64,000 nucleotides of DNA from Blakeslea trispora. Its lineage: Eukaryota > Mucoromycota > Mucoromycetes > Mucorales > Choanephoraceae. A program made the position numbers and the translations under genes. The stretch spans positions 124,001-188,000 of the forward strand of contig JAIWNE010000050.1 of the NCBI GenBank assembly GCA_025331445.1, given 5' to 3'. Of this stretch, positions 1-11,893 are shown in pieces (positions within the stretch are counted from its first letter, which is position 1; each line of letters starts with the position of its first letter). Below the pieces are notes generated by a model that saw only the letters and a program-made list of their open reading frames with translations, did not search any database and was not told where the DNA came from.

Positions 1-2
1 AA

Positions 3-424
3 TTAAGCCCTAAAGCCACAGCTACCTTTACTCGTCGTGAACTTGCTGATTCACTTCGAAGCAGAGTAAGTGAGACTATAAAGAGAGAAAGAAAGAGAGC
101 TCAATGGCTTACGTTATCACTTAGCATCCTTATTCTGTCAATTTGATTGTCGGTGGTTACGACACAAAGACTCAAAAGCCTGAACTTTATTGGATCGACT
201 ATCTTGGTGCTATGGCCAAATTGCCCTTCTGTGCACAAGGCTATGGTGCCTATTTCTGTACATCACTGATGGATAGATATTACAAGGAAAACATGACTGT
301 TGAAGAAGCAAAGAAGTTATTGGGCATGTGTATACAAGAACTCAAGACAAGATTCATTGTCAATTTACCCAAATTCAAGGTTCAGTTGGTAGATAAGGAT
401 GGTGTTCATGAAGTTGAATTATAA
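3..424 (+). CDS. PRE1: Proteasome subunit beta type-4 (PSMB2/Pre1), 3' part
   Basis: C-terminal part of the non-catalytic beta-4 subunit of the 20S proteasome core, which forms part of the inner beta rings. The gene runs off the left edge. Exons are 3-65 and 125-424, joined in phase 0 by a GTAAGT...TTAG intron. The join gives SLRSR followed by HPYSVNLIVGGYD; the glycine-rich LIVGGYD strand and the following PELYWIDYLG are typical of PSMB2. The tail with LGMCIQELKTRF and a short acidic end also fits. The first exon(s) and the propeptide question lie outside the window. The assignment rests on remembered family motifs and a clean splice. Confidence 0.88.
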
Positions 425-556
425 ATCATACAGTAAAAAAGAAGGAAGCAGCAGAAAAGAGAGACTATTCTATCTATCTATCTATTTTTGTGTGTGTGTG
501 TGTGTGTATATGTATATGCTTTATTGCTATAGAGAAAGAGAGAGGGGGGGAATGGC

Positions 557-1423
557 TTAAGAGGGAGGAAGTACTTTTTTGATGAATTGAGCAATATCTG
601 CTAATTCTTGCTCATTAGCAGAATGGACCAAGCCAGGATAAGACTTGAAAGTGACATTGTAGCCTAAAGACTTTAACTTTTCAGCAGACTCTTGGCCATA
701 TTCATGACGAACAACAGGATCTCTGTCACCATGACACATCAAGACAGGTGTGTTCTTGTTGGCTTCAGATGCCATCTAACGTATTTCCACTTTAGCATCA
801 TCTTATAAACATCATTGAGTTGACTTACATGAGCAAACTTGTTGGATAGACCAAGCCAACCGCTACAGCCAATTACACCAGCCAATTTGTATTCAGAGGT
901 TAAACCACCTACAAGAGAGAGACAAGAGCCTTGAGAGAATCCACCGAGAATGATACGCTCAGGGGGGATACCATTGTCAACTTCTTGTCGAATCAAACTG
1001 TTGATAGAAGCAACGGATGACAACAATCCCTTTTCATCTTCGTTCTCCAATATACTCTTATCTAAGCTATAGAGATCAAACCATCCTTAAATAGGGAGAG
1101 GGGGGGGGGTTAATTGAAGACGATACATAGTTTTTTTTTTTTTGTCATGACTTGATCTTACCTGGCATAGGGAAACCTCCATTTAAAGTAATGGGACGTA
1201 CAGGTCTATTTGTAAGAAAGAAAGAAGGGTTAAAGCGAGAAAGAGCTATAGAACTCATGTTACTTTACGCGTTAGGCAAAACCCATTTGACATAAGGAAA
1301 CAATCGACCAAGCTCTTCACCAATAAAGGACCAACCAGCGCCTGAATCACCTAGACCATGACACCAAAAAACAGTGGCTGTTTGCTTGGCCTTGGCTGAG
1401 ATGATCACTGAAGTCAAAGACAT
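557..1423 (-). CDS. Acyl-protein thioesterase 1 (LYPLA1-like)
   Basis: Serine hydrolase that removes palmitate from cytosolic proteins such as G-alpha and Ras. Minus-strand exons are 1423-1269, 1205-1162, 1085-829 and 775-557, giving 224 aa, the usual size. The alpha/beta-hydrolase signature is complete: an FWCHGLGDSG oxyanion-hole region near residue 20, the nucleophile in GFSQG, the acid in CHGDRDPVV and the histidine in YPGLVHSAN. All three introns have GT-AG ends and keep frame. It is transcribed away from RIC8 across a 379-bp interval, so the two probably share regulatory DNA. Confidence 0.92.
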
Positions 1424-1802
1424 GGTTTATTTAAAAGACAAAAAAAAAGAAAGAAAAAAAAAAGATAAACACACTTTTTAAAAAAAATAAAAATTTAAAG
1501 CAAAATCGCCTTTATTGAATAATGGATAAGCTTAAAGGAAACCCCTCTTTTCTCTCTTTCTCTCTCTCTTTTCTGGCTTGATTTTCATCATTTTATTCTC
1601 TCTTTTTTTTTCGAAACAATGTGTAGTAAATTGATTTTGCAAGTTTATTTTACTTTCTCGAAATTAAACAAGTTTCAACCAGTTTTTGAAATGTCCGCTA
1701 TTTATAAAAAAAAAAAAATTGCATATATTTTACCAATGTACCTTTTCTATTTTTTTTCTTTTTTTATTCATTTTTTTTTACTAGCTTTTTTCCATAGCAA
1801 CC
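1424..1802. promoter_or_regulatory. Shared divergent promoter interval, APT1/RIC8
   Basis: 379 bp between two divergent start codons. It holds poly-A runs on the APT1 side and long pyrimidine tracts towards RIC8, as is common upstream of fungal starts. The ORF at 1619-1849 is low complexity and runs out of frame into RIC8, so it was left out. No specific operator was recognised. Confidence 0.5.
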
Positions 1803-3743
1803 ATGCCATTAATAGCTTATCAACAAACTCCCAAAGAAGAACTTTATGAGTTTCTTAACGGTGTCGAAAACCGTTACAACTGTACGTTTAAGACAGACAC
1901 ATACACACACAAAAAAAAAAGACTCATCGTGACATAGTCAACTCATCTAGTGAAAAGAAAGGTTTCTTGACTGCATTATTAACAGACCTTGCCAACCAAG
2001 ACTGGGAAGATAAACGTAATTAGATGGACGAGACAATCATCATGGTGGATCTAACAACTAGTGTTTTAGTTAAAGTTCAAGCACTTTCTGTTGTGCGAAC
2101 ATTAGGTCGGAATCCAGTAGGATCAGACCCAATTTTTACAAAAGAGGTAAATTGTCATTGCATAAAGAAATCTTTATTTTAAGGTTTAATTTAATACATG
2201 TGTCTAAATAATAATTTTGAAAGACGATGGTAACATTGATCAAGCTGGCTGGTATTCAAAAGTCCACTGAACCAGTCGACACAACAGTCTCTCGAGAGGC
2301 ACTCAAGGTGATTGCCAACAGTATTTACCTCAACGATGAATGCAAAACATACCTGGAAGAAGAAGAAGGGATCAATGGATGTTTGGGCCTATTGAAATTG
2401 CCGTCCCTTAGTTTAGAGGCCCAGTTTTTGGGTTGTCGTATTCTGTTTTTCATGACTATCGGCCGTCAGGACTTGGTCAGCCAATTAATCAAAGGGGACA
2501 TTGCATCTCCTATTGAAAAGGTATTGAACTCTCTTTTCACTCTTTTTTTTTTGTTTTCATCTTTACTAACATGCAGACACTATGTGAATAATGGAGCAGA
2601 TCTTATCAGATAATGTTCATATACTGCAAACCAAAACCATCGATCGAAATTCACCTATCAATCATTGGACAGTAATGAGTGAAGCTTTAAAGTTATTGTT
2701 CAATCTGTTACTGGTGGATGGTCGTAAAGAACAAAAGGACACAGACCAACCTGATGCTCCATTAGCCCTAAAGACATGCTTAATACCTATTTACCGTATG
2801 CTATTTGATGTGCCCTTCCCTGAGCCTCAACCCTTGGTCCCACCTCATACGCAATGTTTCCATGCACTCATGCAGTTCCCTTATGATATGTCACTCGAAG
2901 TATGGCGTTCTCAAAAGGATTGGATCAGTCAAAAATACAGTACACCTGAAGAAGGCGGCCACTATGTGGTGGGCCATATCGTCGATATCCTGGACCGTGC
3001 TCTTCATGCTCTTATCCCAGGTGGTGATCCCGACCAAAGCAACATCAACCATGCTCAAGCTGATGCTGCTGTTGCACCTGTTCTTTTGGTTCTTGCTAAC
3101 TTGATTGAGGGTTGTCCTTATGTCATTCCTTTCCTAGCTTCTAAAATGCTACCCCGTCAAGAGTAAGTCAAGAGAAAGAGAGATTGAGATATCCTATTGA
3201 CTTTTTCTTTTATCATGAACAGAGACCGTACATTACCAGTCAATGAAGGTGATCATCTACCTGCTTACTTGATTCGATTGATGACGAGTACAATGATGCC
3301 TCAATCACGAAGTGCTATTTGTGAAATCTTATTTATGCTGTGTGATAAAGACGGTAAATGAATTGCAATCATATTTTATATAGGGATATTAATACTTTTG
3401 TATTATAAAAGCCGGTAAACTGGTACAACAAGTAGGTTATGGTAACGCAGCTGGTTATTTGGTGAATAAGGGGATTCCTATGGATCTTCCAAAAGAGCAA
3501 GCAGATAATTATAATAAGGATATCAACCCTATTACAGGACAATACACTGCTTCAGAATCCAAGGAACCTGATCTGAGTGACATGACAGATGAAGAAAAGG
3601 AAAGAGAAGCCGAAAGATTGTTTGTATTGTTTGAGCGACTCAAAAAGACTGGCATCATTGACGTGGAAAATCCTATTGCTAAAGCCATGCGAGAGAATCA
3701 AGGCCGATTTGAAGAGGTGGACAATGATTCAGACAGTGATTAA
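1803..3743 (+). CDS. ric8: RIC8/synembryn, G-alpha chaperone and exchange factor
   Basis: Armadillo-like helical protein that folds and activates G-alpha subunits. Seven exons: 1803-1881, 1938-2015, 2070-2146, 2224-2520, about 2597-3162, 3223-3353 and 3412-3743, giving about 519 aa, close to the family length. Family marks are the C-terminal GYGNAAGYL stretch, the NPITGQ motif, the MTDEEKEREAERLFVLFERL helix and the acidic end. The acceptor of intron 4 is the least certain. A TACTAAC-like branch site at about 2565 makes the nearby TGCAG at 2576 too close and leads into an in-frame stop, so an AG at 2596 or 2599 was chosen. All other junctions are clean GT-AG. Confidence 0.88.
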
Positions 3744-4640
3744 TTTACAATAGATTTTGATCTCTCTTTTATAATAAAATATTTCATTACACCACTTGAG
3801 AATCTTAGCACGATCATTGGCTAGAATTGTAAGCTATCACTTGTTCCCCGAACGGAGCTTCAACATGTATGGCATGAATTAGATAACCAGAAAAAACAAC
3901 TTTGAATTTGGGTTTTTGTTGAAACTAGTGCTCGTTTTAAGCATATCGATGAACTTCTTTCTTCACAAAGAGACAAGTTATTAAACGAAAGCACAAAACA
4001 TGGAGAGAGCATATAGAAGGCATATAAGTATCATAGAAAGACTATAGAGCATAAATGATTCATAGAGAGACCAAAGGAACATGGTTGTTAGGCACAACAT
4101 GGGATCAGTTGCCAGATAAGTTTGTATCGTGTTTGAAGTACCAAATTTGCTCAAATTAGACAAAGCGCATTTTTCGGTATTATATATATAAACAGGAATA
4201 TTTTTCACTTGTATTTACTTTTCCAGAATAAAGAGCTAAAAAAAATGCATAAAGGAACAATAAGCATACCTTGTTTAACATTCAATGCTTTTGCTATCAG
4301 CAATAAAACTCGATAGGTCAAGCAGATAATGATTGAGGGAGTAGCTGCAACATGTCTCGCTTTATCCTTTCTTATCAACTGCAGAAACTTGTGGAGAACA
4401 ATGACAATAAAAAAGTTTATTTTATCATTATTTGCATGTTGATGAGCTCCCAGCTAAAAAAAAAACGTACTAAAGAAAATTACGTGGGTACTAAAATAAC
4501 TTCTCTCTCTCTATCTTTTATTTTTACTGTAAAACGACTAAAACGAAAGATAAAGACAATCCTACGACTCCTAGGAGGGAGTCCAACCCTTTTCAACGTA
4601 ACTTAGATATAAGCTTAATGAAAACGGTAAAACGCGACTA
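3744..4640. other. Intergenic, no gene supported
   Basis: AT-rich DNA between RIC8 and a decayed coding region. The two longest frames (3981-4208 minus, 4352-4606 plus) have low-complexity, lysine- or aromatic-rich translations and no recognisable domain. Nothing else was seen. Confidence 0.6.
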
Positions 4641-5568
4641 ACTTATTTGTGTAACTTATGTCAAATGTCTTTTCCCAAGAAATACAATGCTCAAAGACAT
4701 TTAAGAACATGCAACTCAAGATTGTCAAGTGAAGAGATTGGAGAACTTTTCATCTGCACAACAGTTGAAGGACACTATTGTTCGAATGTTCAGAGAAGTA
4801 GTTGGAAAAGACGCCAACTTATACGTGAACGTTGAATGGTGTATTTGGGAGAGATTATTTGACTCACTTGCAACAAGATCGAATGTATGGACACAAAATG
4901 ATGGTAATTAACTCCTTGGATAGAGCGATCAAAATACCAGTGCCGAGAGTACAGTTAGTCAAACAACCCACTCTGGTGCCAAGCGTTCGCTGGAGAAAAC
5001 GCCAATAGCAGAATGGGAGATACCCACCATTAATGCGGAGCGTTTGATCATCGACAACATTGATATTAACAATGTCTTCTATACCTACCAACTACAATGT
5101 CTTGAAAAATTCAAATGTGAAAAACTGTATTGCTGGCGCAAGGATTTCCAAAGCTTGCTGTAAGGCTAATTCAATCTTTATGTTATGTAGTTGTTTGACT
5201 TTTGTGTAGATCATTGTCGTCAATTGTTTTCCCTAGAAAATATGGACGGCAATGTTGATTTTTTGAAAAGCAAGACAATCTATAGCAGCCTGTATAACAC
5301 CATGCTTCCTACTCCAGTCTCCTTTGACCGAGATGTTAAGTTCGATTTGGACGACCTTTTTGCAGCATACAAAAGAAACCATGATTTTTGGGAGTTAAAT
5401 GAGACTGTAATGCTAGTTAAACTAATGGTGACTATTTTGATTATGCTTATTTTTGTTTCAAGTGGTTGTGTTGATGGTTTAATTTTTAGTTTTATTTTGG
5501 CATCATTGTACACTTTATTGATGCTCGTCAGCATGAAGCTTATTTATGGTTTTTTCTCATGTCAGTGA
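4641..5568 (+). pseudogene. Broken gene of unknown family with a C2HC finger
   Basis: Protein-like stretches follow each other in changing frames. A finger with CNLCQMSF...HLRTC spacing (C-x2-C-x12-H-x4-C) starts near 4647. A helical stretch from 4729 follows in another frame. A third runs about 4900-5162 (AEWEIPTINAERLIIDN), and a fourth from 5185 (LFDFCVDHCRQLF). An intron GTATGG...GATAG could join the second and third pieces in phase, but no splice I tried joins the first or the last, so at least two frameshifts are needed. I do not recognise the family. It could be a rare multi-exon gene that I mis-spliced. Confidence 0.35.
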
Positions 5569-5807
5569 ATGTGTTGATTTTATAGGGGTGGCGTTCGAGT
5601 CAAAGTTTTAAAGTTGGCCTTTTAAACAAATTTTTTTTTATCTTTGGTTTGATAATTTTTATTTTGTTTGAGTAATTTTCTTCTGTATGAGATCTGTGTT
5701 AGTTTCTTAATCGAGTACGTTGTATTATGTATGATTTGAGTGGATATGGATACGCGTTTAGTGAATGTTATTTAAAAAATAATGAATGTACTCAAAAGTG
5801 GAAAGAG

Positions 5808-6110
5808 GTAACGAAAGTAACGAAAGTAACGAAAGTAACGAAAGTAACGAAAGTAACGAAAGTAACGAAAGTAACGAAAGTAACGAAAGTAACGAAAGTA
5901 ACGAAAGTAACGAAAGTAACGAAAGTAACGAAAGTAACGAAAGTAACGAAAGTAACGAAAGTAACGAAAGTAACGAAAGTAACGAAAGTAACGAAAGTAA
6001 CGAAAGTAACGAAAGTAACGAAAGTAACGAAAGTAACGAAAGTAACGAAAGTAACGAAAGTAACGAAAGTAACGAAAGTAACGAAAGTAACGGAAGTAAC
6101 GGAAGTAACG
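5808..6110. repeat. 9-bp minisatellite, about 33 copies
   Basis: Tandem array of GTAACGAAA, nearly perfect, with the last few copies changed to GTAACGGAA. Because the unit is a multiple of three, two frames stay open through the whole array (Lys-Val-Thr and Glu-Ser-Asn repeats) while the third has a stop in every unit. The long ORFs here are products of the repeat. The upstream frame from 5727 has an ATG and a short non-repeat leader, but no sign of a gene otherwise. Confidence 0.97.
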
Positions 6111-8425
6111 CTAAAAACTCAAGTTACACAGAGCGAGATTAACGAAAGTACACACCCAACGATTTTTTTCGATTTCAAACCCCATTTGTAAAGAGCAAAC
6201 TTTATTTAGAGAGCAGGCAAAATCGCCTTTTTAAGAACTGACAAAAATTCGGGGATTTGTATCACACCCCCAAGTGAGGAGCGAAAAAATCCTTTTTTGG
6301 ACAAATGAGCTTCTCCTCCCCCCATTAAATGAGCACTGAGATTTCCCTTTTTGGACTAAACACTCAATGGCATATAAATGTGGCTTATAAAAAGTATCAT
6401 TTAATTTGAGAAAAGACACAAGAAATCAGTGTTGAAGAAGGAAGAGTATGGTCGTTGCAACATCTCATTTTAACTAACAGTGACATGATAATTTGAGGAT
6501 AAGCCTAAATGACTAACGCCTAGGTTGCTGCCAACCCAAATCTTGATATTTTGTATGATAAATCAAGCCATTGACTATTCATTTTCTTTAATGGTGTATC
6601 CCATATTCCTTTTAAGAGAGTAAAGAAAGAGTATAGAAATGAAGCAAAAGAGAAAAGTGCATCTGCGTTACGGAATAAACGTGTTTATTGTGGAGCATTT
6701 GATTGTTTTAGTGTCTTTATTAATGGACTGATTGAACACCTTACAACATTTACATTTCAAATGCTTTTCTCAAGTAATGTATAATCTAGTAGATTGCATG
6801 AAATACTCTACATATTATAGCCTTGATATAGTATAGTATTGTAGAACACAGTCATGAATAAAGCTTCTCGCATTAACATCATATACTCAATAGAAACATT
6901 CTTCTTTAAATATCAAGAAGTGAGCCAAAATATACAGCAAACTAAGCTCAAATCGTCACCAGTTCTGCCTATAAGTGTTCTAATGATTATCAAATGAGAA
7001 TATTACGTTTCTGAATTGGTTTTTATTGCTTTTACAGCCAAACATCCCAACGTAAATGTAAATTGCTTCAGGGCTGATATCTAATTGCTCAGAAATTTTA
7101 AATAACAAAGGACAATGAATTTATGAAACGAGTGGAGTTCACTTGATAAACGTTCTACCGAGATATCTGAGTTTTGTCTCCCAAAATCCTATAGATAGAG
7201 AACTTTTCATTTTCATTTTTATAATAATAAAATAAGTCAAGCTATCAGACTTGTAGCTCCTTCCTTGCCATGTTCTTGGAATATAGAACAGGCGAGATCA
7301 TCAACTGACCAGAGTCGCTCAGAGAGCAACAATAGCCACACTTCACTCAATAGAAGGTCTACTGAAAATCATCGACTAGCTTTGGGATTGTATCTAGTTT
7401 AAAAAACCTAGAATTGAAACATACTGCATACAGATCCTGTAGAGTACGGTCACTAAAGAAAAAAATCGATTTGTTTACTTTTGCTGCCTTTTTATACCTT
7501 TTCGAATTATGAAAATTTTTTCGAGAGAGTTGTCACAGAGGAGCTCTAAATTAATGAAAAATTTTCTTTGAGTAGCACCAAGACTGTTTAGCTTACTGCG
7601 GTATGCTTTTTTTGTATCTAAATTGTTCAAGAACTTGACAGAGTTTGACATTCTCAAGTATATTGCATGAAGCTTTTTTTTGGCTAAGGAAAGGCATATG
7701 CGTTGCTCATGAAAGATAAAGGAAAGAAACGTCAAGTTTCCTTGTAGTTCGGGCAAATCATTTAGCCTTTAAAATGATATAACTTCAGACTTTACCCCTT
7801 TTTTGGAATTTAGCTTTTAGACACCCCATTCTGCTCATAGTTTTTACTCAGACGTCTGATCCAATTCATCTTGCTTCTCAACTCTTCACTCTGTTCGTTC
7901 AGTTTTTTTTTCTCTTAATTGCAAAGAACACCTTAGTTTATTTATCTGCCGAGTGAAAGAGAGAACTCTTGATTTATCTTTTGTTTTTTTTATCTTGGTG
8001 ATTTGTTATATAAAAAATACATCTTCAACACATTTAAAAGCTATAGCACTGCTTATTTAAAGCGTGTTTTAGACAGCAACTGTTGATAAGAAAAGAGGAA
8101 AGCAAAAACACTCTTGCCTTATTGACTAGAAAAAAATGAATCAAAAAGTCGTATCGCTTGTTGACAAGCAACAGTAACAAGAAAATCCTTTATAATGATA
8201 ATTGTCTGCTGAGGGGGGAAAAGAAAAATTGTCATTATAAGCACCAAGTCATCCATGGTTATTTTGATTGATTATCTTTAAATGCAGTTTCAAAAAAAAA
8301 CGAGTTGGGTCAGACTGTGAGGGGACTTATCCATAGAGAAAACAAAAGAGTAAAACACGGTGGTGTTTTCATCAGATTTTTGTACTTAAAGTTGAACTGT
8401 CAGCCGTCATCATAACTTTCACAGC
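6111..8425. other. Gene-poor AT-rich region
   Basis: No convincing gene. An ATG-less open stretch at about 6567-6782 (plus) contains KEYRNEAKEKSASALRNKR and may be a coding scrap. ORF 7475-7756 (minus) has no recognisable motif. Homopolymer runs are frequent. Confidence 0.5.
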
Positions 8426-8714
8426 ATGAATAGAAAGAGGTCTGTAGAACCTGAAGAGGAGATATTTGCTGATTTTAAGTCTGAGTTGAGTGCAGATCAT
8501 GTTGATCGTACCTTGAAGTCGCAAAGTATTTAAGCTTTCCTGTCATCCAAATTAGCAGATTAAAAGAAACCACCCAAAAGGGAACAAACAAGATAGGAAT
8601 AGCTGAATGGTTTTACAGACCTGACTGTGCTCAAGTTGTAACAGACATATATGGTGTCGCAGTTTGCGTATATCTCTCCGCCGGATTAGAGTATCCTGTT
8701 GTCAACCCACCCTA
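8426..8714 (+). pseudogene. Possible OTU-like protein fragment
   Basis: A 35-codon ORF beginning MNRKRSVEPEEEIFADF ends at a stop at 8531-8533. It is followed in another frame by a stretch reading about GIAEWFYRPDCAQVVTDIYG then VAVCVYLSAG, which stops before 8720. The WFYRPDCAQ...D..GVAVCVY pattern resembles the middle of fungal OTU-type cysteine protease-like proteins as I remember them. The catalytic Cys and His blocks are not visible, so this is at best a decayed fragment. Confidence 0.25.
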
Positions 8715-8800
8715 GACTTTTCTGCCTTTTACAATGCTAAAAGAAAAACAAATTTACACCTGTGGCAATTCACTTGCAAAATGAACATAACTTACACTAA

Positions 8801-8963
8801 TACAATTGTCTTTTTTTATTATTTAAGAGTGTTCATATTCTTGAAAAATGCACTCTTAAGTTATATACTCTTCAATTAAAGGGCATTCTAGCGCTTAAAG
8901 CGATGTAAGTCAAAGAGTTGCACCCTTCTATTGAGAATACTCTTAAATCGAGAGACTACTGTA
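8801..8963. mobile_element. Tc1/mariner-type MITE, copy A (163 bp)
   Basis: Short element with no coding capacity. It starts TACAATTGTC and ends GAGACTACTGTA; the flanking TA on each side fits a mariner-type TA target duplication. Inside are repeated ACTCTTAA/TTAAGAGT blocks. The left half (TTTAAGAGTGTTCATATTC then TTGAAAAATGCACTCTTA) and the right end (ATACTCTTAAATCG...CTACTGTA) match a second copy at 46549-46651, which fixes the borders. Confidence 0.7.
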
Positions 8964-10376
8964 CCCTTATTACTTGAAAATGGAAGAAAAACAAGAAGAA
9001 TTCAACGAGTACTGAAACAAATAGCCCCCATTCTCTAAAAGACAAAAAAACGTCAACACAAAAGTAATAACTAACTATGTTGACTGGGTTGTATTTTATC
9101 AGATTGAATAAAGCTGAAGTGTGTATTGATTACTATCATGTCAAGGATGCGGAAACAGGGTGTCTTTAGTTTCAGGGACCAAGGTCGTCTTTTTTAAAAA
9201 AAACACTAGAATGATCTGAAGCATTGATCTACTCACAAGAAGATGTGTTCATATTCAGATCAATTCCCTTGCTTTGTCAAATTAAAAGAAAATATTCCTT
9301 GCACTAGTTTCTGTAAAAGGATAAATCTCGTTTTTTTTTCTTAAATCAAGCACTTTTCTTATATGGTCTTGTCAAAGAATACTAGCTGTATACACACTAT
9401 ATACAGGTTATGCTTTACTGCACCTTGTTATTGCGACTATTCCATGTTAAAAACAAGCTTTTAAAAAGAAAAGGACTCGTATTGTATTTGCTTACACAAA
9501 CCACACCTTACATGAACTTTAGCTACAAACAAAAGGCAAGCTTCGGTTCGTTTGAGCTACTGTAAGTAGATGCCCAGGAAAATTAATGTTTTAGAACTCA
9601 ATTCTACTGAAATTGGCTTTTTGACATTAGGATGAACTAACGTGCTGTGAGCTTTAAAGTTTATATATATATAGCAAGCAGAAAGAGTTGAGAACTGTTG
9701 ATTGCATGTTGTTGATAACATCTTTTTGAAAAAGTTCTTTACATGTAAATAGCTGACATTCATACACTCTTTTTTCTTTGGGTTATGCAATAAACAAGGG
9801 GAAATATGCACAGCAATACCAAGTCAGGTACTATGCGTTCAATGGAAGGTTTAAATCTCAGCTTATACTTTTGTGGTCAAGAGATGTGCACATATGAATG
9901 TGTTGTATTATGAAAAAGTGATCATTCTCATAGCGGACACTAATAAGTTATTTATTTATATATTGGGACATAAAGATATATATAGTCAAATATGCATAAA
10001 GGTCTAAACAACCCAATCAATCAATCTCTCTCACTCTCTCACTCTCTCACTCTCTGCTTATAGAGCAATAGAGTCAGTCATGAAATAAGAGAGAGAGAGA
10101 GAAAAAAAGAGGGTATATTTCTCAGCTATAACATGGCTGCAAATAAAAAGTGTTTGTATCTATATTATTTGAATATTCAACATAGTAAACCATGCCTCGG
10201 CAGCTTTTGATTGGTCAGAATAGAGTAGGTAATATAAATTCTTGTCTATTTTAACAACTAGTCACACAAAGCACAGTTTAAATTCATGTCAATTTAAAGC
10301 TATGTGCTTCTCTCTCTCCCCCCCTTTTTTTTCCCTTTTATTTATTTTATTTAAACGCGTACCTTAAATACCAAAT
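8964..10376. other. Intergenic, upstream of the MYND gene
   Basis: No gene supported. It contains a CTCTCTCA simple repeat near 10023-10055 and GA runs near 10090. ORF 9557-9811 (minus) has no recognisable content. The last 80 bp are pyrimidine-rich before the MYND-gene ATG. Confidence 0.55.
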
Positions 10377-11741
10377 ATGACTGAAGTTGTTGCTAACCCT
10401 CCCCCTGCTACCACTGTTGATGCTGTTGAAAACAATGAAATTGTTGAAAATGCTGAATATCAAGATCGTTTCTTGGAAGGCTCTCAACGTATTGTTCCTT
10501 ACGACTTATTAGAAGCCCGTGGTAATGCTGATAAGTCAACTGACCCTGACGCAAAGAACTACAGAGACGCAAAGGAACTCTTCCGTAAGGGTTATGAACT
10601 CTGTATGACCGTACCCCGTTCTCTTGAAGATGATGTCTTGGAGAAGCATGAAGAAGATATCAAGACTGCCTCTGAGACCATGGTACAAGCTTGGTTGTTG
10701 GATGACAGAGCTGCTCCTATGTCTGAACGTATTCTTATCTTGGGTCAACAATATGAAAAGGTTCTCTTGAAGAACATTCCTGAAGAACAAAAGGAAGGCT
10801 TCTTTGTCAAGGAAAGCTTATTGTTCTCTGCATGGATTTTGTTGGTAGGCAAGCAATTTAAGCATTGGTAAGGAAAACAAACATAGATGATGATGATGAT
10901 GATGATGATGTGTGTGTGTGTATGTATGTACTCATTTTCTTGCTTTAAAAGTATCACTACTTTGACTTTGGCCATTGATACTTATGACGATCTTCCTGCC
11001 CGTGTCTTCTTCCTCCGTGCCTCTTGTCACCTTTCTTTGAACAAGCTTAGGTAAAGCGTGTTGTTTAGAGAGTAATTGAGAGATAACTGACAATAATTCT
11101 ATATTAGACTTGGTATCAAGGATTTAGAAAAGGCATTGGAAAAGGATCCCAAGTTTGCTGTTGCTTACTTTGTTCTTGGTTCCGTCTACCTCTCTATGGA
11201 AAATGAACGTGAAAATGCCATCAAGAACTATAAGCTGTATATCCAAAATGGTCATTCCGATTCTAATGAAACTGTACATGCTCTTTATGCTCTCTCTGTC
11301 CTTGTCAACTTCAAGAAGAGAAAGCCTGAAGCTCGTGAATACTACGAAAAGGCCAAGAAGGCTGAAGAACACTTTAAAGAGCTTTATGGTGCCAACACAG
11401 GTTTAAGTGAAACAAAGCGTAATGCCATCTTGGCTCATGAATCACCAGAAGAAGCTGAGCGTTTGATCAACTTGTATGCACCCAAGAAGCAAATGGATCA
11501 ACGTATGCAACAATTGATTCAATCTGGCATTCTCAACCAATCCTTCCCTCCTAACCCTAAGCGTTGTTCTCACTGTGCTGCCACACATGTTAAGGATAAG
11601 CCAGAGTCTCCTCTTTTAGCTTGTGGTGCCTGTAGAAGCATCTGGTATTGTTCTCGTGACTGTCAAGTTGCTGATTATAGAGCTTCTCATAAGAACCAAT
11701 GTAAAGAATTGCAAGCTTTGAAAGCTGAAGAGAAGCAATAA
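10377..11741 (+). CDS. TPR-like protein with C-terminal MYND zinc finger
   Basis: Exons 10377-10867, 10952-11050 and 11108-11741 give 407 aa. Residues from about 160 to 270 form helical hairpins of TPR character (ARVFFLRASCHLSLNK, KFAVAYFVLGSVYLSMENER). The C-terminus from about residue 350 has a MYND finger: CSHC, then CGACRSIWYCSRDCQ and HKNQC, with the full set of Cys/His ligands. MYND fingers bind proline-rich peptides in partner proteins. The target is unknown. Both introns are GT-AG and phase-consistent. No SET domain is present, so it is not a SMYD methyltransferase. Confidence 0.85.
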
Positions 11742-11893
11742 GTGAATGCCTTGTAAAAGAAAAAAGAAAAACAAAGAAAGAAAAAAAAAGACTGTAATAT
11801 CCCCCCCCCTTCCTCCTTTTAATAAATAAACACTTCTATTTATTCTTTTTTATCATTTTTCTTTACTTTTTTATATTTTCACTTTAAATCCAT

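Noticed and set aside
5727..6191. Gene coding a Lys-Val-Thr repeat protein
   Set aside because: The frame is open only because of the 9-bp repeat; almost no unique sequence and no homology cue.
10536..10790. Antisense ORF in MYND-gene exon 1
   Set aside because: Shadow of the spliced coding frame.
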